From Eubacterium sp. (GTDB taxonomy: Bacteria > Bacillota > Clostridia > Lachnospirales > Lachnospiraceae), in contig JAFUPY010000020.1 in assembly GCA_017472565.1 (NCBI GenBank), positions 1 to 54,194 on the forward strand: a stretch of 54,194 nucleotides of DNA. The letters are read 5' to 3'. The notes beneath the pieces were generated by a model. That model was not told the DNA's origin. It worked only from the letters and a program-made list of their open reading frames with translations, and ran no database searches. Made by a program: the position numbers and the translations under genes. The first letter of the stretch is position 1, and each line of letters opens with the position of its first letter. This document shows, piece after piece, positions 42,157 to 50,086 of the stretch.

Positions 42157-42888
42157 ATGGTAGTATTTTTGACAAGCAGTCCGACTGGTCCGTTGGATAA
42201 CAGCAGACTGGTAGAAGGCCTGGACAGTAAAAATAAGTTTCGTGAAAATTTGAAGAAATATTGGGACAGACCAGCCAGATGCCTAATGATTTCCGCCTTT
42301 CCGGATGATGTGGAATCCAATATGGAAATGCAGGATTTTTTTGCCAGCGCATTGGAAATCAGTGATTTGCCAGTCGAAACGATGGATATCTGGGATTGCA
42401 GAACGGAGGATTTTTCAAAGGCAGCCTTACATTCCTATGATGTGATCCTTCTTGGCGGCGGACATGTGCCGACGCAGAATGCATTTTTTCACGCCATCGG
42501 GTTATGGAAGAAAATCAAAGACTTTGACGGCATTGTCATTGGCATCAGTGCAGGAACCATGAACAGCGCAAATGTTGTGTATGCCCAGCCGGAACTTCCG
42601 GGGGAAGCACTTGATCCTGACTATCAGCGGTTTTTAAAAGGACTTGGTCTGACAAAGGTTAACATTCTTCCGCATTATCAGATGGTTAAGGATTGGGAAT
42701 TGGACGGCATGCGTCTGTTTGAGGATATTACCTATGGGGACAGCCAGGGACATGAATTTATAGCCTTGGTAGATGGCAGTTATCTGCTGATTGAAAATGG
42801 AACAGAGACCATTTGGGGTGAGGCGTATCTAATCGTGAATGGGAACTGTCATAAGATTTGTGGGGAAGATGAAATCTGCAGATTGTAA
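42157..42888 (+). CDS. peptidase S51 family (peptidase E-like)
   Basis: A 243-residue cytosolic serine hydrolase of the S51 class. The nucleophile elbow GISAGTMNSA (Ser near residue 132) is preceded by VILLGGGHVPTQN, which forms the oxyanion/ligand loop. S51 members include aspartyl dipeptidase PepE and cyanophycinase; the short length favours the dipeptidase type. AAAGAGG precedes the ATG. A candidate promoter TTGCTC-N17-TATGCT lies about 40 bp upstream. It stands alone. Confidence 0.8.
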   Translation: MVVFLTSSPTGPLDNSRLVEGLDSKNKFRENLKKYWDRPARCLMISAFPDDVESNMEMQDFFASALEISDLPVETMDIWDCRTEDFSKAALHSYDVILLGGGHVPTQNAFFHAIGLWKKIKDFDGIVIGISAGTMNSANVVYAQPELPGEALDPDYQRFLKGLGLTKVNILPHYQMVKDWELDGMRLFEDITYGDSQGHEFIALVDGSYLLIENGTETIWGEAYLIVNGNCHKICGEDEICRL

Positions 42889-42976
42889 GAATCGGCTTGC
42901 AGCATAAATCATGATTGCGGCAGAGCAGATGTTAAATTATAATCTTACTGTAGAGGTCTTTAGGAGGTATTTTTTT

Positions 42977-43429
42977 ATGGCATCAAGAATGTTTCATGTG
43001 TTTTTGACAGTATCCAATCTAGAACGCTCTATTGCGTTTTATACCAAGGCGTTTGAAGGAGCAAAGATGCTGTATGAATTCACAATCGATGGCCTGGACA
43101 TCTGTATGTTTGGTCTGGGCAATGGCGTGGTTCTGGAAATGTTGGAAGTTCCGGATATTGACAAACGAGATGGCAAATGGGAGCATATCGCACTGGAGGT
43201 TGACGATATTCAGGAGCAGTATGATCGACTCATCGCAGCAGGCGCAACGGTGAAAATGCCATTGGAGTTCACTACCGTATTAAAGGGCCGCAACGGCTAC
43301 CCTGACACCCATTGCTGTGGTGTTCATGTGTGGGGACCGGACGGCGAGGAGATTGAACTGTGTCAGCACAGAGGATGCTGGGGCTGGGAACAGCCAGGTA
43401 CCATGTGTCCGCCTTGGGAAGAAAAATAA
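42977..43429 (+). CDS. VOC protein, lactoylglutathione lyase-like
   Basis: A 150-residue glyoxalase-fold protein with MFHVFLTVSNLERSIAFYTKAF (first metal His), a middle Glu (VLEMLEV), KWEHIALEVDDIQEQYDRL (second His) and GPDGEEIELCQH (last Glu), the ligand set of glyoxalase I. The C-terminal extension GCWGWEQPGTMCPPWEEK is Cys/Trp-rich and not part of the core fold. ATG 42977 follows TAGGAGG. It detoxifies methylglyoxal adducts if the assignment is right. Ends at a bidirectional terminator. Confidence 0.8.
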   Translation: MASRMFHVFLTVSNLERSIAFYTKAFEGAKMLYEFTIDGLDICMFGLGNGVVLEMLEVPDIDKRDGKWEHIALEVDDIQEQYDRLIAAGATVKMPLEFTTVLKGRNGYPDTHCCGVHVWGPDGEEIELCQHRGCWGWEQPGTMCPPWEEK

Positions 43430-43438
43430 GTGTACATA

Positions 43439-43485
43439 AAAAGCTTCCGCAGATAGCAATAATGTCTATTTGCAGAAGCTTTTTT
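43439..43485. terminator. bidirectional terminator between the VOC and rhodanese genes
   Basis: AAAAGCTTC-cGCA-gATAG / CTATtTGC-a-GAAGCTTTT stem (43439-43456 with 43466-43483), T-runs on both strands. Confidence 0.8.
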
Positions 43486-43523
43486 GATCATAATCATTTT
43501 GGAATCGAAATTGTGGTAGAAAT

Positions 43524-43844
43524 CTAACGTTCAATTGGTCCGTGATAACTGCCAATACCCCCAATGTTGATGGCATTCGCATAGCCCATCTGTTTTAACT
43601 GCGCTACCGCCTGCTGACTTCTGGTACCGCCCTGACAGTAAGTGAAAAGTGGCGTTCCCCTATCTGTAACAACAGATGTGATCTGATTGAGCTGCTGCAG
43701 AGGGACATTGATGCTTCCCGGGATGCGTCCGCTGCGATATTCCTCCGGTGTGCGAACATCCAGAAGAATGGCACCTGATGTGGCTTTATATTCCTTCACC
43801 TTATCATTAATATTTGGCATTTTAAATAGATCTAATAATCCCAT
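43524..43844 (-). CDS. single-domain rhodanese-like sulfurtransferase
   Basis: A 106-residue rhodanese domain with the active-site loop TYCQGGTRS (Cys70, C-x4-R), the N-terminal LLDVRTPEEYRSGRIPGSINVP signature and a typical length. Such proteins carry persulfide sulfur or act in redox signalling. ATG 43844 has GGAGG upstream (an in-frame ATG at 43856 would overlap that site). It lies 36 bp downstream of the Crp/Fnr-type regulator gene on the same strand. Confidence 0.88.
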   Translation of the reverse strand: MGLLDLFKMPNINDKVKEYKATSGAILLDVRTPEEYRSGRIPGSINVPLQQLNQITSVVTDRGTPLFTYCQGGTRSQQAVAQLKQMGYANAINIGGIGSYHGPIER

Positions 43845-43880
43845 GGCAACCTCCATCGTATTGCTTTTAAATCGCTCTTT

Positions 43881-44552
43881 CTATATTTCTTTTTTTAAAA
43901 TGTGAAATGTTTTCTTATCTGCCTCAATAATGCCAGCTTTACACAATTTGCCGATTTCCACAGACAGACCGCTTCGTTCTACTTCCAGAAAATCAGCAAG
44001 CTCCTGACGGTTGTAAGGGATCGTAAACGTATCGCTGTGGTGTTTTTTTGCCTGCATGAGCAGATAGGTCATAAGTTTTTCTTTGGTAGACCGTTTTCCG
44101 GTGATTTCAATCTTTTCGTTGAAAATCAGATTCTTTTTCGCCATTACTTTCATCAGGTTATAAATCATCTGATTGTGAAAATCGCAGCTGTTGCAGCAGG
44201 TGTGAGTAATGTGATGGCTGTCCATTAAAAGTACCTCGGTGTCTGTGGAAGCAACCACACTGACAGGAAGCTCCTTGGTCTCCGCACAGGCAAAGGTTTC
44301 ACCAAAAAGCTGGGCAGGTTCAACGGTGGCAACAATGCTGCGGTTCCCGTAATAATCTTCGCGGATGATCTGCGCAGAACCGGACAACAGAATTCCCATT
44401 TGCGTGGCTGGTTCACCTTCTGTTAAAATAGCAGTGTTTTTTAAAATGCGACGCGGTTTGGCTTGCAGACACCCAACCATTGTTTCAATATGAGCATCTT
44501 CGATTTCGTTAAAAAGCGGACATTCCCGCAAAATTTTAAAATATTTTTTCAT
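43881..44552 (-). CDS. Crp/Fnr family transcriptional regulator
   Basis: A 223-residue regulator. A cyclic-nucleotide-like beta-barrel (about residues 15-125, ILTEGEPATQMGILLSGSAQIIR) and dimer helix are followed by a winged helix (about 150-223) with recognition region IPYNRQELADFLEVERSGLSVEIGKL. The effector domain carries scattered Cys (TCCNSCDFH near 120), a possible Fe-S or thiol sensor. It is divergent from the rubrerythrin gene, with a perfect 20-bp palindrome between them, so it probably controls the redox genes here. ATG 44552 follows CCGGAGG. Confidence 0.88.
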   Translation of the reverse strand: MKKYFKILRECPLFNEIEDAHIETMVGCLQAKPRRILKNTAILTEGEPATQMGILLSGSAQIIREDYYGNRSIVATVEPAQLFGETFACAETKELPVSVVASTDTEVLLMDSHHITHTCCNSCDFHNQMIYNLMKVMAKKNLIFNEKIEITGKRSTKEKLMTYLLMQAKKHHSDTFTIPYNRQELADFLEVERSGLSVEIGKLCKAGIIEADKKTFHILKKEI

Positions 44553-44675
44553 AAATCCTCCGGAATGTTGAAATTTCAACATACTTATAGAGTTAATCAT
44601 ACTATAATAAATATACAAAAACAACCCAGTGGAAATAATTGGATGTAAATGAAAAATATGAATATTTCAGAAAAT

Positions 44676-44695
44676 ATTTCCAATTTAATGGAAAT
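44676..44695. promoter_or_regulatory. 20-bp palindromic operator between the Crp/Fnr regulator and rubrerythrin genes
   Basis: ATTTCCA-ATTTAA-TGGAAAT, a perfect 7-6-7 palindrome. The N6 spacing matches Crp/Fnr dyads. A further half-site TGGAAATAA is at about 44629. A TAAAAT -10-like hexamer for rubrerythrin lies shortly downstream (about 44712). Confidence 0.55.
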
Positions 44696-44765
44696 AACTG
44701 AAAATCAGTGGTAAAATAGTACTGCCATATGAGGTTACAGATATTAAGGAAAGGTGGAAACAATT

Positions 44766-45425
44766 ATGGAAAAATGGAAATGCACCGTTTGTGGCTATAT
44801 TCATGAAGGACCAATGACAGAAGATTTTATTTGTCCTGTCTGCAAAAAGCCTGCAAGCGTATTTGAAAAAATCGAGGAGGCACCGGCAAAAAATCCTTAC
44901 GCAGGTACTAAAACAGAGCAAAATCTCTGGGAAGCTTTTGCGGGAGAATCTCAGGCAAGAAATAAATATACATATTTTGCTTCCGTAGCCCAAAAAGCTG
45001 GTTATGAACAGATTGCAGCTCTTTTCCTTCAGACAGCTGAAAATGAAAAAGAACATGCAAAACTGTGGTTCAAAGCCCTTGGTGAACTGGGCGATACCGC
45101 AGAAAATCTGCTTCACGCTGCAGAAGGTGAAAATGCAGAATGGACAGATATGTATGACCGTATGGCGCGCGAAGCAGACGAAGAAGGTTTCCATGACCTG
45201 GCAGAAAAGTTCCGTGGTGTAGCAGCGGTTGAAAAAGCACACGAAGAAAGATATCGTGCACTTCTGAACAATGTGGAGACAAAACAGGTATTTGAAAAAG
45301 CCGGTATTGTTATGTGGGAATGCCGTAACTGCGGACATCTGGTAACTGGTGTAGCAGCTCCAGAAGTATGTCCAGTATGTGACCATCCACAGAGCTTCTT
45401 TGAAGTAAGAAAAGAAAATTACTAA
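44766..45425 (+). CDS. rbr: rubrerythrin with N- and C-terminal rubredoxin modules
   Basis: A 219-residue peroxide reductase. An N-terminal rubredoxin-like module ([12 protein letters not shown] ... FICPVCKKP; Cys6, 9, 23, 26) is followed by the four-helix di-iron domain ([35 protein letters not shown]) and a second rubredoxin module ([10 protein letters not shown] ... EVCPVCDHP). Most rubrerythrins have only one such module, at the C-terminus or, in the reverse type, the N-terminus. It should reduce hydrogen peroxide with NADH-derived electrons. ATG 44766 has AAGGTGG upstream. Confidence 0.9.
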   Translation: MEKWKCTVCGYIHEGPMTEDFICPVCKKPASVFEKIEEAPAKNPYAGTKTEQNLWEAFAGESQARNKYTYFASVAQKAGYEQIAALFLQTAENEKEHAKLWFKALGELGDTAENLLHAAEGENAEWTDMYDRMAREADEEGFHDLAEKFRGVAAVEKAHEERYRALLNNVETKQVFEKAGIVMWECRNCGHLVTGVAAPEVCPVCDHPQSFFEVRKENY

Positions 45426-45487
45426 AAGCATCTTGCAATAAAATAGGCAGATTAAGCACAACACAATGAAATATGGAGGATAGGAAT

Positions 45488-45868
45488 ATGAAAGGTATTA
45501 AGTTTTTTATTTGTGAACATTGCGGCAATTTAATTGGAATGATCCACGATGCAGGTGTACCAATGATGTGCTGCGGACAGAAAATGACACATTTAGAACC
45601 AAACACAGTAGAAGCAAGTGGTGAAAAACATCTTCCTGCTGTATCCGTAGATGGTGACGTGATAAGTGTAAATGTAGGTTCCGTTGACCACCCAATGCTT
45701 CCAGAACATTATATTGAATGGATCTATCTGAAAACAGAAAAAGGTGGACAGCGTAAAAATCTGGAACCAGGAGCAGCTCCGGCAGCAAAATTCGTTGTAT
45801 GCGAAGATAAACCAGTTGCAGTTTATGCATATTGCAACCTGCATGGTTTGTGGATGACAGAAGTATAA
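45488..45868 (+). CDS. dfx: desulfoferrodoxin (superoxide reductase)
   Basis: A 126-residue 2Fe-type superoxide reductase. The N-terminal desulforedoxin centre FICEHCGNLIG ... MMCCGQKM (Cys9, 12, 28, 29) is followed by the catalytic Fe(His)4Cys domain with GEKHLPAV, VDHPMLPEHYIEWI and CNLHGLW. It converts superoxide to peroxide, which the rubrerythrin encoded 62 bp upstream can remove. ATG 45488 follows GGAGG. Confidence 0.95.
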   Translation: MKGIKFFICEHCGNLIGMIHDAGVPMMCCGQKMTHLEPNTVEASGEKHLPAVSVDGDVISVNVGSVDHPMLPEHYIEWIYLKTEKGGQRKNLEPGAAPAAKFVVCEDKPVAVYAYCNLHGLWMTEV

Positions 45869-45894
45869 AAAAGATCCAATGGGTCATAACTAAG

Positions 45895-45926
45895 ACGGGA
45901 GCGGTTCACAGCCACTCCCGTTTTTT
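45895..45926 (+). terminator. terminator after desulfoferrodoxin
   Basis: ACGGGAG / CTCCCGT stem (45895-45901 with 45915-45921) plus a T6 run. The next gene's ribosome binding site follows immediately. Confidence 0.75.
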
Positions 45927-45945
45927 CTTTCGATGGAGGTGTTCT

Positions 45946-46143
45946 ATGGCAATCACATTAAATCCAGATGAAAAAATTGTAGCAATGGTTCGGGATGGTC
46001 TGAAAAAAACAGGAGGTTATTGCCCTTGCAGACTGGAACGTTCCGAAGAAAACAAGTGCATGTGTCAGGAGTTCAAGGAGCAGATTGCGGATCCGGAGTT
46101 TGAAGGCTATTGTCACTGTATGTTGTATTATAAATCCAAATAA
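45946..46143 (+). CDS. ferredoxin-thioredoxin reductase catalytic-subunit-like protein
   Basis: A 65-residue Fe-S protein with the FTR-type cysteine pattern: GYCPCRL (Cys26, Cys28), KCMCQEF (Cys38, Cys40) and GYCHCMLY (Cys56, Cys58). In plant-type FTR these hold a 4Fe-4S cluster and a redox disulfide that reduces thioredoxin. Here the protein is far shorter than the usual ~110 residues and no variable subunit gene is seen. A thioredoxin gene lies 15 bp downstream, which strongly suggests ferredoxin-driven thioredoxin reduction. GGAGG precedes the ATG. Confidence 0.8.
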   Translation: MAITLNPDEKIVAMVRDGLKKTGGYCPCRLERSEENKCMCQEFKEQIADPEFEGYCHCMLYYKSK

Positions 46144-46158
46144 AGGAGACTAACTATT

Positions 46159-46482
46159 ATGGCAGAAGTAACATTAACAACACAGAATTTTGAAGAAGAA
46201 GTATTAAAGTCTGAAATCCCTGTATTGGTTGATTACTGGGCAACCTGGTGTGGCCCATGTATGATGCTGGCTCCAGTTTTAGAAGAAATTGCAGCAGAAT
46301 ACGAAGGTAAGGTCAAGGTTGGCAAAGTAAATGTAGACGAACAGATGAAGCTGGCGCAGCAGTATGGCATCGCAAATATTCCGACGATGATTCTGTTCAA
46401 AGATGGTCATGCAGTTAACGTTGAAGTTGGCTATATGCCAAAGGAGAAAATCAAAACTGTATTAGATGGTTATATTGCATAA
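46159..46482 (+). CDS. trxA: thioredoxin
   Basis: A 107-residue thioredoxin with active site WATWCGPC (Cys31, Cys34), the buried Asp (VLVDYW) and the cis-Pro loop NIPTMILFKDG. Complete and of typical size, cytosolic. It lies 15 bp after the FTR-like gene, its likely electron donor. It could also feed CcdA-TlpA encoded 5 kb away. AAGGAGAC precedes the ATG. Confidence 0.95.
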   Translation: MAEVTLTTQNFEEEVLKSEIPVLVDYWATWCGPCMMLAPVLEEIAAEYEGKVKVGKVNVDEQMKLAQQYGIANIPTMILFKDGHAVNVEVGYMPKEKIKTVLDGYIA

Positions 46483-46583
46483 CGTTTGGCGTGCTGTCGG
46501 TGGATACAATGATGTTTAGAAACGTTGTTTTGCCGGCGCGCTACATAGATAATAAATGAGAGAAAAGAAAGAGAGTGTGTAAA

Positions 46584-47384
46584 ATGGGTATTATGACAGG
46601 AAAAACAGCCATCATCACAGGTGGCGGTCGAGCAGTTCTTAGCGATGGCTCCTGTGGATCCATCGGTTACGGAATTGCCACAGCCTATGCAAAAGAAGGT
46701 GCAAACCTTGTCCTGACAGGAAGAAATGTAAAAAAATTAGAAGAAGCGAAGGAAGAACTGGAACGCCTCTATGGCGTGAAGGTTCTGCCAGTTGCGGCAG
46801 ATGTTTCTGCTGGCGCAGACAATAAAGCCGTTGTAGAAGGCGTGGTAAAGCAGGCCATCGATGCCTTTGGCCGTATCGACGTGCTGATCAACAACGCACA
46901 GGCTTCTGCATCTGGAGTTACCCTTGCTGACCATACAACAGAACAGTTTGACTTGGCTCTTTATTCAGGATTGTATGCAACCTTCTATTACATGCAGGCT
47001 TGCTATCCATATCTGAAGGAGACCAAAGGGACTGTTATCAACTTTGCTTCCGGCGCAGGCATCTCTGGTAACTACGGCCAGTGCTCCTACGCGGCTGCAA
47101 AGGAAGGTGTACGAGGACTTTCCCGTGTGGCTGCTACCGAATGGGGGCCAGATGGCATCAATGTAAATGTAATCTGTCCGCTTGCCTGGACCGCACAGTT
47201 GGAAAATTTCCAGAAAAACTATCCGGAAGCATACGAAGCAAACGTAAAAATGCCTCCAATGGGACATTTTGGTAATGTGGAAACAGAAATCGGTCGTGTC
47301 TGCTTACAGATTGCAACACCAGATTTCAAATATATGACAGGTCAGACCATCACTCTGCAGGGTGGTAGTGGACTTCGCCCATAA
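46584..47384 (+). CDS. short-chain dehydrogenase/reductase with enlarged glycine loop
   Basis: A 266-residue SDR. The cofactor loop reads TGGGRAVLSDGSCGSIGYGIA (residues 12-32), with about eight residues more than the classical TGxxxGxG and a SIGYGIA end recalling enoyl-ACP reductases. Also seen: NNAQ (usually NNAG), a catalytic Ser in FASGAG and YAAAK near residue 165. Arg after strand 2 (LTGRNVKKL) suggests NADP(H). The substrate is unknown. ATG 46584 is preferred over an upstream in-frame GTG. Its TAA overlaps the bioY start by one base. Confidence 0.82.
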   Translation: MGIMTGKTAIITGGGRAVLSDGSCGSIGYGIATAYAKEGANLVLTGRNVKKLEEAKEELERLYGVKVLPVAADVSAGADNKAVVEGVVKQAIDAFGRIDVLINNAQASASGVTLADHTTEQFDLALYSGLYATFYYMQACYPYLKETKGTVINFASGAGISGNYGQCSYAAAKEGVRGLSRVAATEWGPDGINVNVICPLAWTAQLENFQKNYPEAYEANVKMPPMGHFGNVETEIGRVCLQIATPDFKYMTGQTITLQGGSGLRP

Positions 47385-47935
47385 TGAAACAGAAAATCAC
47401 AACCCAAGAGCTGACAATCATGGCATTGCTGGCAGCGATCTTATGTGTTTCTTCCTATATAAATATACCGCTGCCAATTTCTCCAGTGCCGATCACCGCA
47501 CAGCTTCTGATGGTAAATCTGATTGCTTTGCTTTTAAAACCGAGAAAAGCGGCACTGACCATAGGTATCTGGCTGCTGTTGGGTCTGGTAGGCCTTCCGG
47601 TCTTTTCCGGTGGCCGTGGAGGTTTTGGTGTGCTGGCTGGTCCTACAGGTGGCTTTGCTATAAGCTTCCTGCTCATGGTCATAGTGGTATCATTTCTATG
47701 TGGAAAATGCAAAAAAGAATATCAGAAACTTCTTATATTAATAGTCGTTGGAATTCCGCTGATGTATGTGATCGGTGTCAGTTGGATGAAGGTGGTCACC
47801 CATGTTACCTGGCCGGTTGCCTGGCTGACGGGAGCTTTGCCGTATTTGCCAGGAGATATCCTGAAGGCAGTGGCAGCCGTCTTTATTGCAAAGTCTCTGT
47901 ACGTAGTAGTAAAACATCAAGATTGGCAGCGATGA
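47384..47935 (+). CDS. bioY: biotin ECF transporter substrate-binding protein BioY
   Basis: A 183-residue membrane protein with six spans: SYINIPLPISPVPITAQ, the BioY N-terminal signature, then LLKPRKAALTIGIWLLLGLVGLPVF, GGRGGFGVLAGPTGGF and the C-terminal YLPGDILKAVAAV. It captures biotin for an ECF module whose ATPase/T subunits are not in this window. ATG overlaps the SDR stop (TAATG), implying coupling. It fits with the short birA ligase at 21657, suggesting dependence on imported biotin. Confidence 0.9.
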   Translation: MKQKITTQELTIMALLAAILCVSSYINIPLPISPVPITAQLLMVNLIALLLKPRKAALTIGIWLLLGLVGLPVFSGGRGGFGVLAGPTGGFAISFLLMVIVVSFLCGKCKKEYQKLLILIVVGIPLMYVIGVSWMKVVTHVTWPVAWLTGALPYLPGDILKAVAAVFIAKSLYVVVKHQDWQR

Positions 47936-47997
47936 CGTTTCGTTTGGAACAAACGATGCGCCTATAGAGAAAAACTTGAAAGAAAGAGAATATATCT

Positions 47998-48546
47998 ATG
48001 GAAGATCAGTTAATATTAGTAGATATCTATGACAATCAAATAGGAACCATGGGAAAGGCCGAAGCCCATCGTCTTGGTCGTCTTCACAGAGCCTTTTCTA
48101 TCTTTATTATAAAGGAAGAAAAAATGCTGATTCAGAAACGCCGTCAGGACAAGTATCATTCCGGTGGCCTATGGGCCAATGCCTGTTGTTCCCACCCGAG
48201 AGATGGAGAAACGCTGGAACACGCGGTGCACCGTCGCCTGTCAGAAGAAGTTGGGTTTGACTGTGAGTTGGAAGAATTGTTTCACTTTACATATCGCTCC
48301 AAATATGCCGAAGATTTATACGAATACGAATATGACCATGTTTTTCTTGGAGAATATGACGGGGAAGTGGAACTGAATCCGGAGGAAGTAGAAGACATTG
48401 CGTGGATTACCTACGATGAACTTGCCAGGGAACTGGTGGAACAGCCGGATAAGTTTTCAAGCTGGTTCCAGATTGCAGCGCCAGGTGTGTTAGAGCGGCT
48501 GGCATTCTCCGCAGAAAACAGAGCGGCATTTGGAGATATCGCATAG
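47998..48546 (+). CDS. idi: type I isopentenyl-diphosphate delta-isomerase (Nudix)
   Basis: A 182-residue Nudix-fold isomerase. Signatures: HRLGRLHRAFSIFI, GGLWANACCSHPRDGE with the catalytic Cys, LSEEVGFDCELEE and the YEYDHVFLGEYDGEVELNPEEV segment with the catalytic Glu. It interconverts IPP and DMAPP. It has its own ribosome binding site (GAAAGAGA) 62 bp after bioY; a hairpin TCGTTTG-GAA-CAAACGA lies between. Confidence 0.93.
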   Translation: MEDQLILVDIYDNQIGTMGKAEAHRLGRLHRAFSIFIIKEEKMLIQKRRQDKYHSGGLWANACCSHPRDGETLEHAVHRRLSEEVGFDCELEELFHFTYRSKYAEDLYEYEYDHVFLGEYDGEVELNPEEVEDIAWITYDELARELVEQPDKFSSWFQIAAPGVLERLAFSAENRAAFGDIA

Positions 48547-48569
48547 AGTACAATATTCTTGAAAAAAAG

Positions 48570-48641
48570 AAAAAAGACCCATTGACATCTATTCACTCGT
48601 TATGCTATAGTATACGGGCGATGAAAGTAGGTCTTTTTTTT
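48570..48641 (+). terminator. possible long-loop terminator of idi that spans the rpmG promoter
   Basis: AAAAAAGACC (48570-48579) is perfectly complementary to GGTCTTTTTT (48630-48639), followed by T. The intervening 50 nt contain the next promoter, so transcripts started there lack the 5' arm and would escape this hairpin. Confidence 0.35.
48582..48611 (+). promoter_or_regulatory. sigma-A promoter of rpmG-secE-nusG-rplK-rplA
   Basis: TTGACA (48582-48587), 18-bp spacer, TATAGT (48606-48611). Confidence 0.75.
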
Positions 48642-48676
48642 ATGCCTAAAAATAAGAAATAACGGAGGTGGAAGTT

Positions 48677-48826
48677 ATGCGCGTTAAAATTACTATGGCA
48701 TGTACAGAATGCAAACAGCGTAATTATAACTGGACCAAGGATAAAAAAGCTCATCCAGACAGAATGGAAGTAAAGAAATACTGCAGATTCTGCAGAACTC
48801 ACACTTTACACAAAGAAACCAAATAA
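48677..48826 (+). CDS. rpmG: 50S ribosomal protein L33
   Basis: A 49-residue protein, [19 protein letters not shown] onward, ending [10 protein letters not shown]. It carries the zinc-binding pairs CTEC and CRFC, so it is the C+ (zinc) form of L33. AACGGAGG precedes the ATG. It heads the usual rpmG-secE-nusG order; secE starts 27 bp later. Confidence 0.95.
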   Translation: MRVKITMACTECKQRNYNWTKDKKAHPDRMEVKKYCRFCRTHTLHKETK

Positions 48827-48853
48827 TCCGAGCATTGCAAAGGAAGTGACGAA

Positions 48854-49060
48854 ATGGGAGAAAACAAAACAGAAAATACCCCAAAAGTTAGCTGGTTCGA
48901 TGGCTTGAAAGCAGAATTCAAGAAGATCGTTTGGCCAGATAAGAAATCAGTGGGTAAACAGACCATTACCGTAGTGGTTATTTGCGTTATCCTGGGCATT
49001 ATTATTGCAGTACTGGATTATGCAATCCAGAACGGCGTTGATTTCCTGATCAATATCTAA
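48854..49060 (+). CDS. secE: preprotein translocase subunit SecE
   Basis: A 68-residue single-span (short, Gram-positive) SecE. The amphipathic helix SWFDGLKAEFKKIVWPDKKSV (about residues 12-32) is followed by the membrane helix TITVVVICVILGIIIAVLDY (about 36-56). It clamps SecY in the translocon. Confidence 0.95.
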   Translation: MGENKTENTPKVSWFDGLKAEFKKIVWPDKKSVGKQTITVVVICVILGIIIAVLDYAIQNGVDFLINI

Positions 49061-49078
49061 TCAAGCAGAGGTGAAATT

Positions 49079-49594
49079 ATGGCAGAAGCAAACTGGTATG
49101 TAGTTCACACTTATTCCGGATACGAGAATAAGGTAAAGGCTAACATTGAAAAAACAATTGAAAACAGACACCTTGAAGAGGAAATCCTTGAAGTAAGAGT
49201 TCCTATGCAGGATGTTGTTGAATTGAAGAACGGTGCGAAAAAGCAGGTTCAGAAAAAAATGTTTCCGGGTTATGTGTTGATTCACATGGTTATGAACGAT
49301 GATACATGGTATGTTGTCAGAAATACCAGAGGTGTTACTGGTTTCGTAGGACCAGGATCCAAGCCAGTGCCACTCACAGAAGCTGAGATGAAACCATTGG
49401 GAATCAAAGTAGAAAACATTGTGGTAGACTTCGTCGAAGGTGACACCATTCAGGTCATCGGCGGTGTTTGGAAGGACACTGTTGGCGTTATCCAGTCTAT
49501 GAACAGCAACAAACAGACTGTTATGATCAATGTAGAATTATTCGGTCGCGAAACACCGGTTGAAATTAGTTTCGCAGAAGTGAAGAAGATTTAG
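49079..49594 (+). CDS. nusG: transcription termination/antitermination factor NusG
   Basis: A 171-residue NusG with NGN domain ([17 protein letters not shown] ... [31 protein letters not shown]) and C-terminal KOW domain ([19 protein letters not shown]). Typical size and order. AGAGGTGA precedes the ATG; rplK follows after 17 bp. Confidence 0.96.
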   Translation: MAEANWYVVHTYSGYENKVKANIEKTIENRHLEEEILEVRVPMQDVVELKNGAKKQVQKKMFPGYVLIHMVMNDDTWYVVRNTRGVTGFVGPGSKPVPLTEAEMKPLGIKVENIVVDFVEGDTIQVIGGVWKDTVGVIQSMNSNKQTVMINVELFGRETPVEISFAEVKKI

Positions 49595-49611
49595 CAAGGA
49601 GGCAATCTAAA

Positions 49612-50037
49612 ATGGCAAAAAAAGTTGTAGGATATATCAAATTGCAGATTCCTGCTGGAAAGGCTACACCAGCTCCACCAGTTGGACCAGCTCTCGGTCA
49701 GCACGGCGTTAACATCGTTGAATTCACAAAACAGTTCAACGCTAGAACAGCAGATCAGGGAGATTTAATCATTCCTGTAGTTATTACAGTATATGCAGAC
49801 AGAAGCTTCAGCTTCATTACAAAGACACCACCAGCTCCAGTATTGATCAAAAAAGCATGTGGTATCAAATCTGGTTCTGCAGTACCAAACAAAACAAAAG
49901 TAGCAACAATTTCCAAAGCTAAGATTCAGGAAATTGCTGAACTGAAAATGCCAGACTTAAATGCAGCATCCCTCGAAGCAGCTATGAGCATGATCGCAGG
50001 TACTGCAAGAAGTATGGGTGTAACAGTAGAAGAATAA
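49612..50037 (+). CDS. rplK: 50S ribosomal protein L11
   Basis: A 141-residue protein, complete, with the N-terminal methylatable [27 protein letters not shown] region that binds thiopeptides and factors, and the RNA-binding C-terminal domain ([16 protein letters not shown]). It forms the GTPase-associated centre with 23S rRNA. AAGGAGG precedes the ATG. Confidence 0.97.
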   Translation: MAKKVVGYIKLQIPAGKATPAPPVGPALGQHGVNIVEFTKQFNARTADQGDLIIPVVITVYADRSFSFITKTPPAPVLIKKACGIKSGSAVPNKTKVATISKAKIQEIAELKMPDLNAASLEAAMSMIAGTARSMGVTVEE

Positions 50038-50086
50038 TTACTAATCATCGCATAAAAAAGACTTACTGAATACAAGTAACGAAATC

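Noticed and set aside
44685-45464. Minus-strand open frame covering rubrerythrin
   Set aside because: Shadow of a confidently identified rubrerythrin gene; Phe/Cys-rich with no motif.
46584-47384. Bile-acid hydroxysteroid dehydrogenase
   Set aside because: SDR fold and gut-type lineage make it tempting, but the nucleotide loop and NNAQ do not match the BaiA or 7-alpha enzymes I know; no bai genes are nearby.
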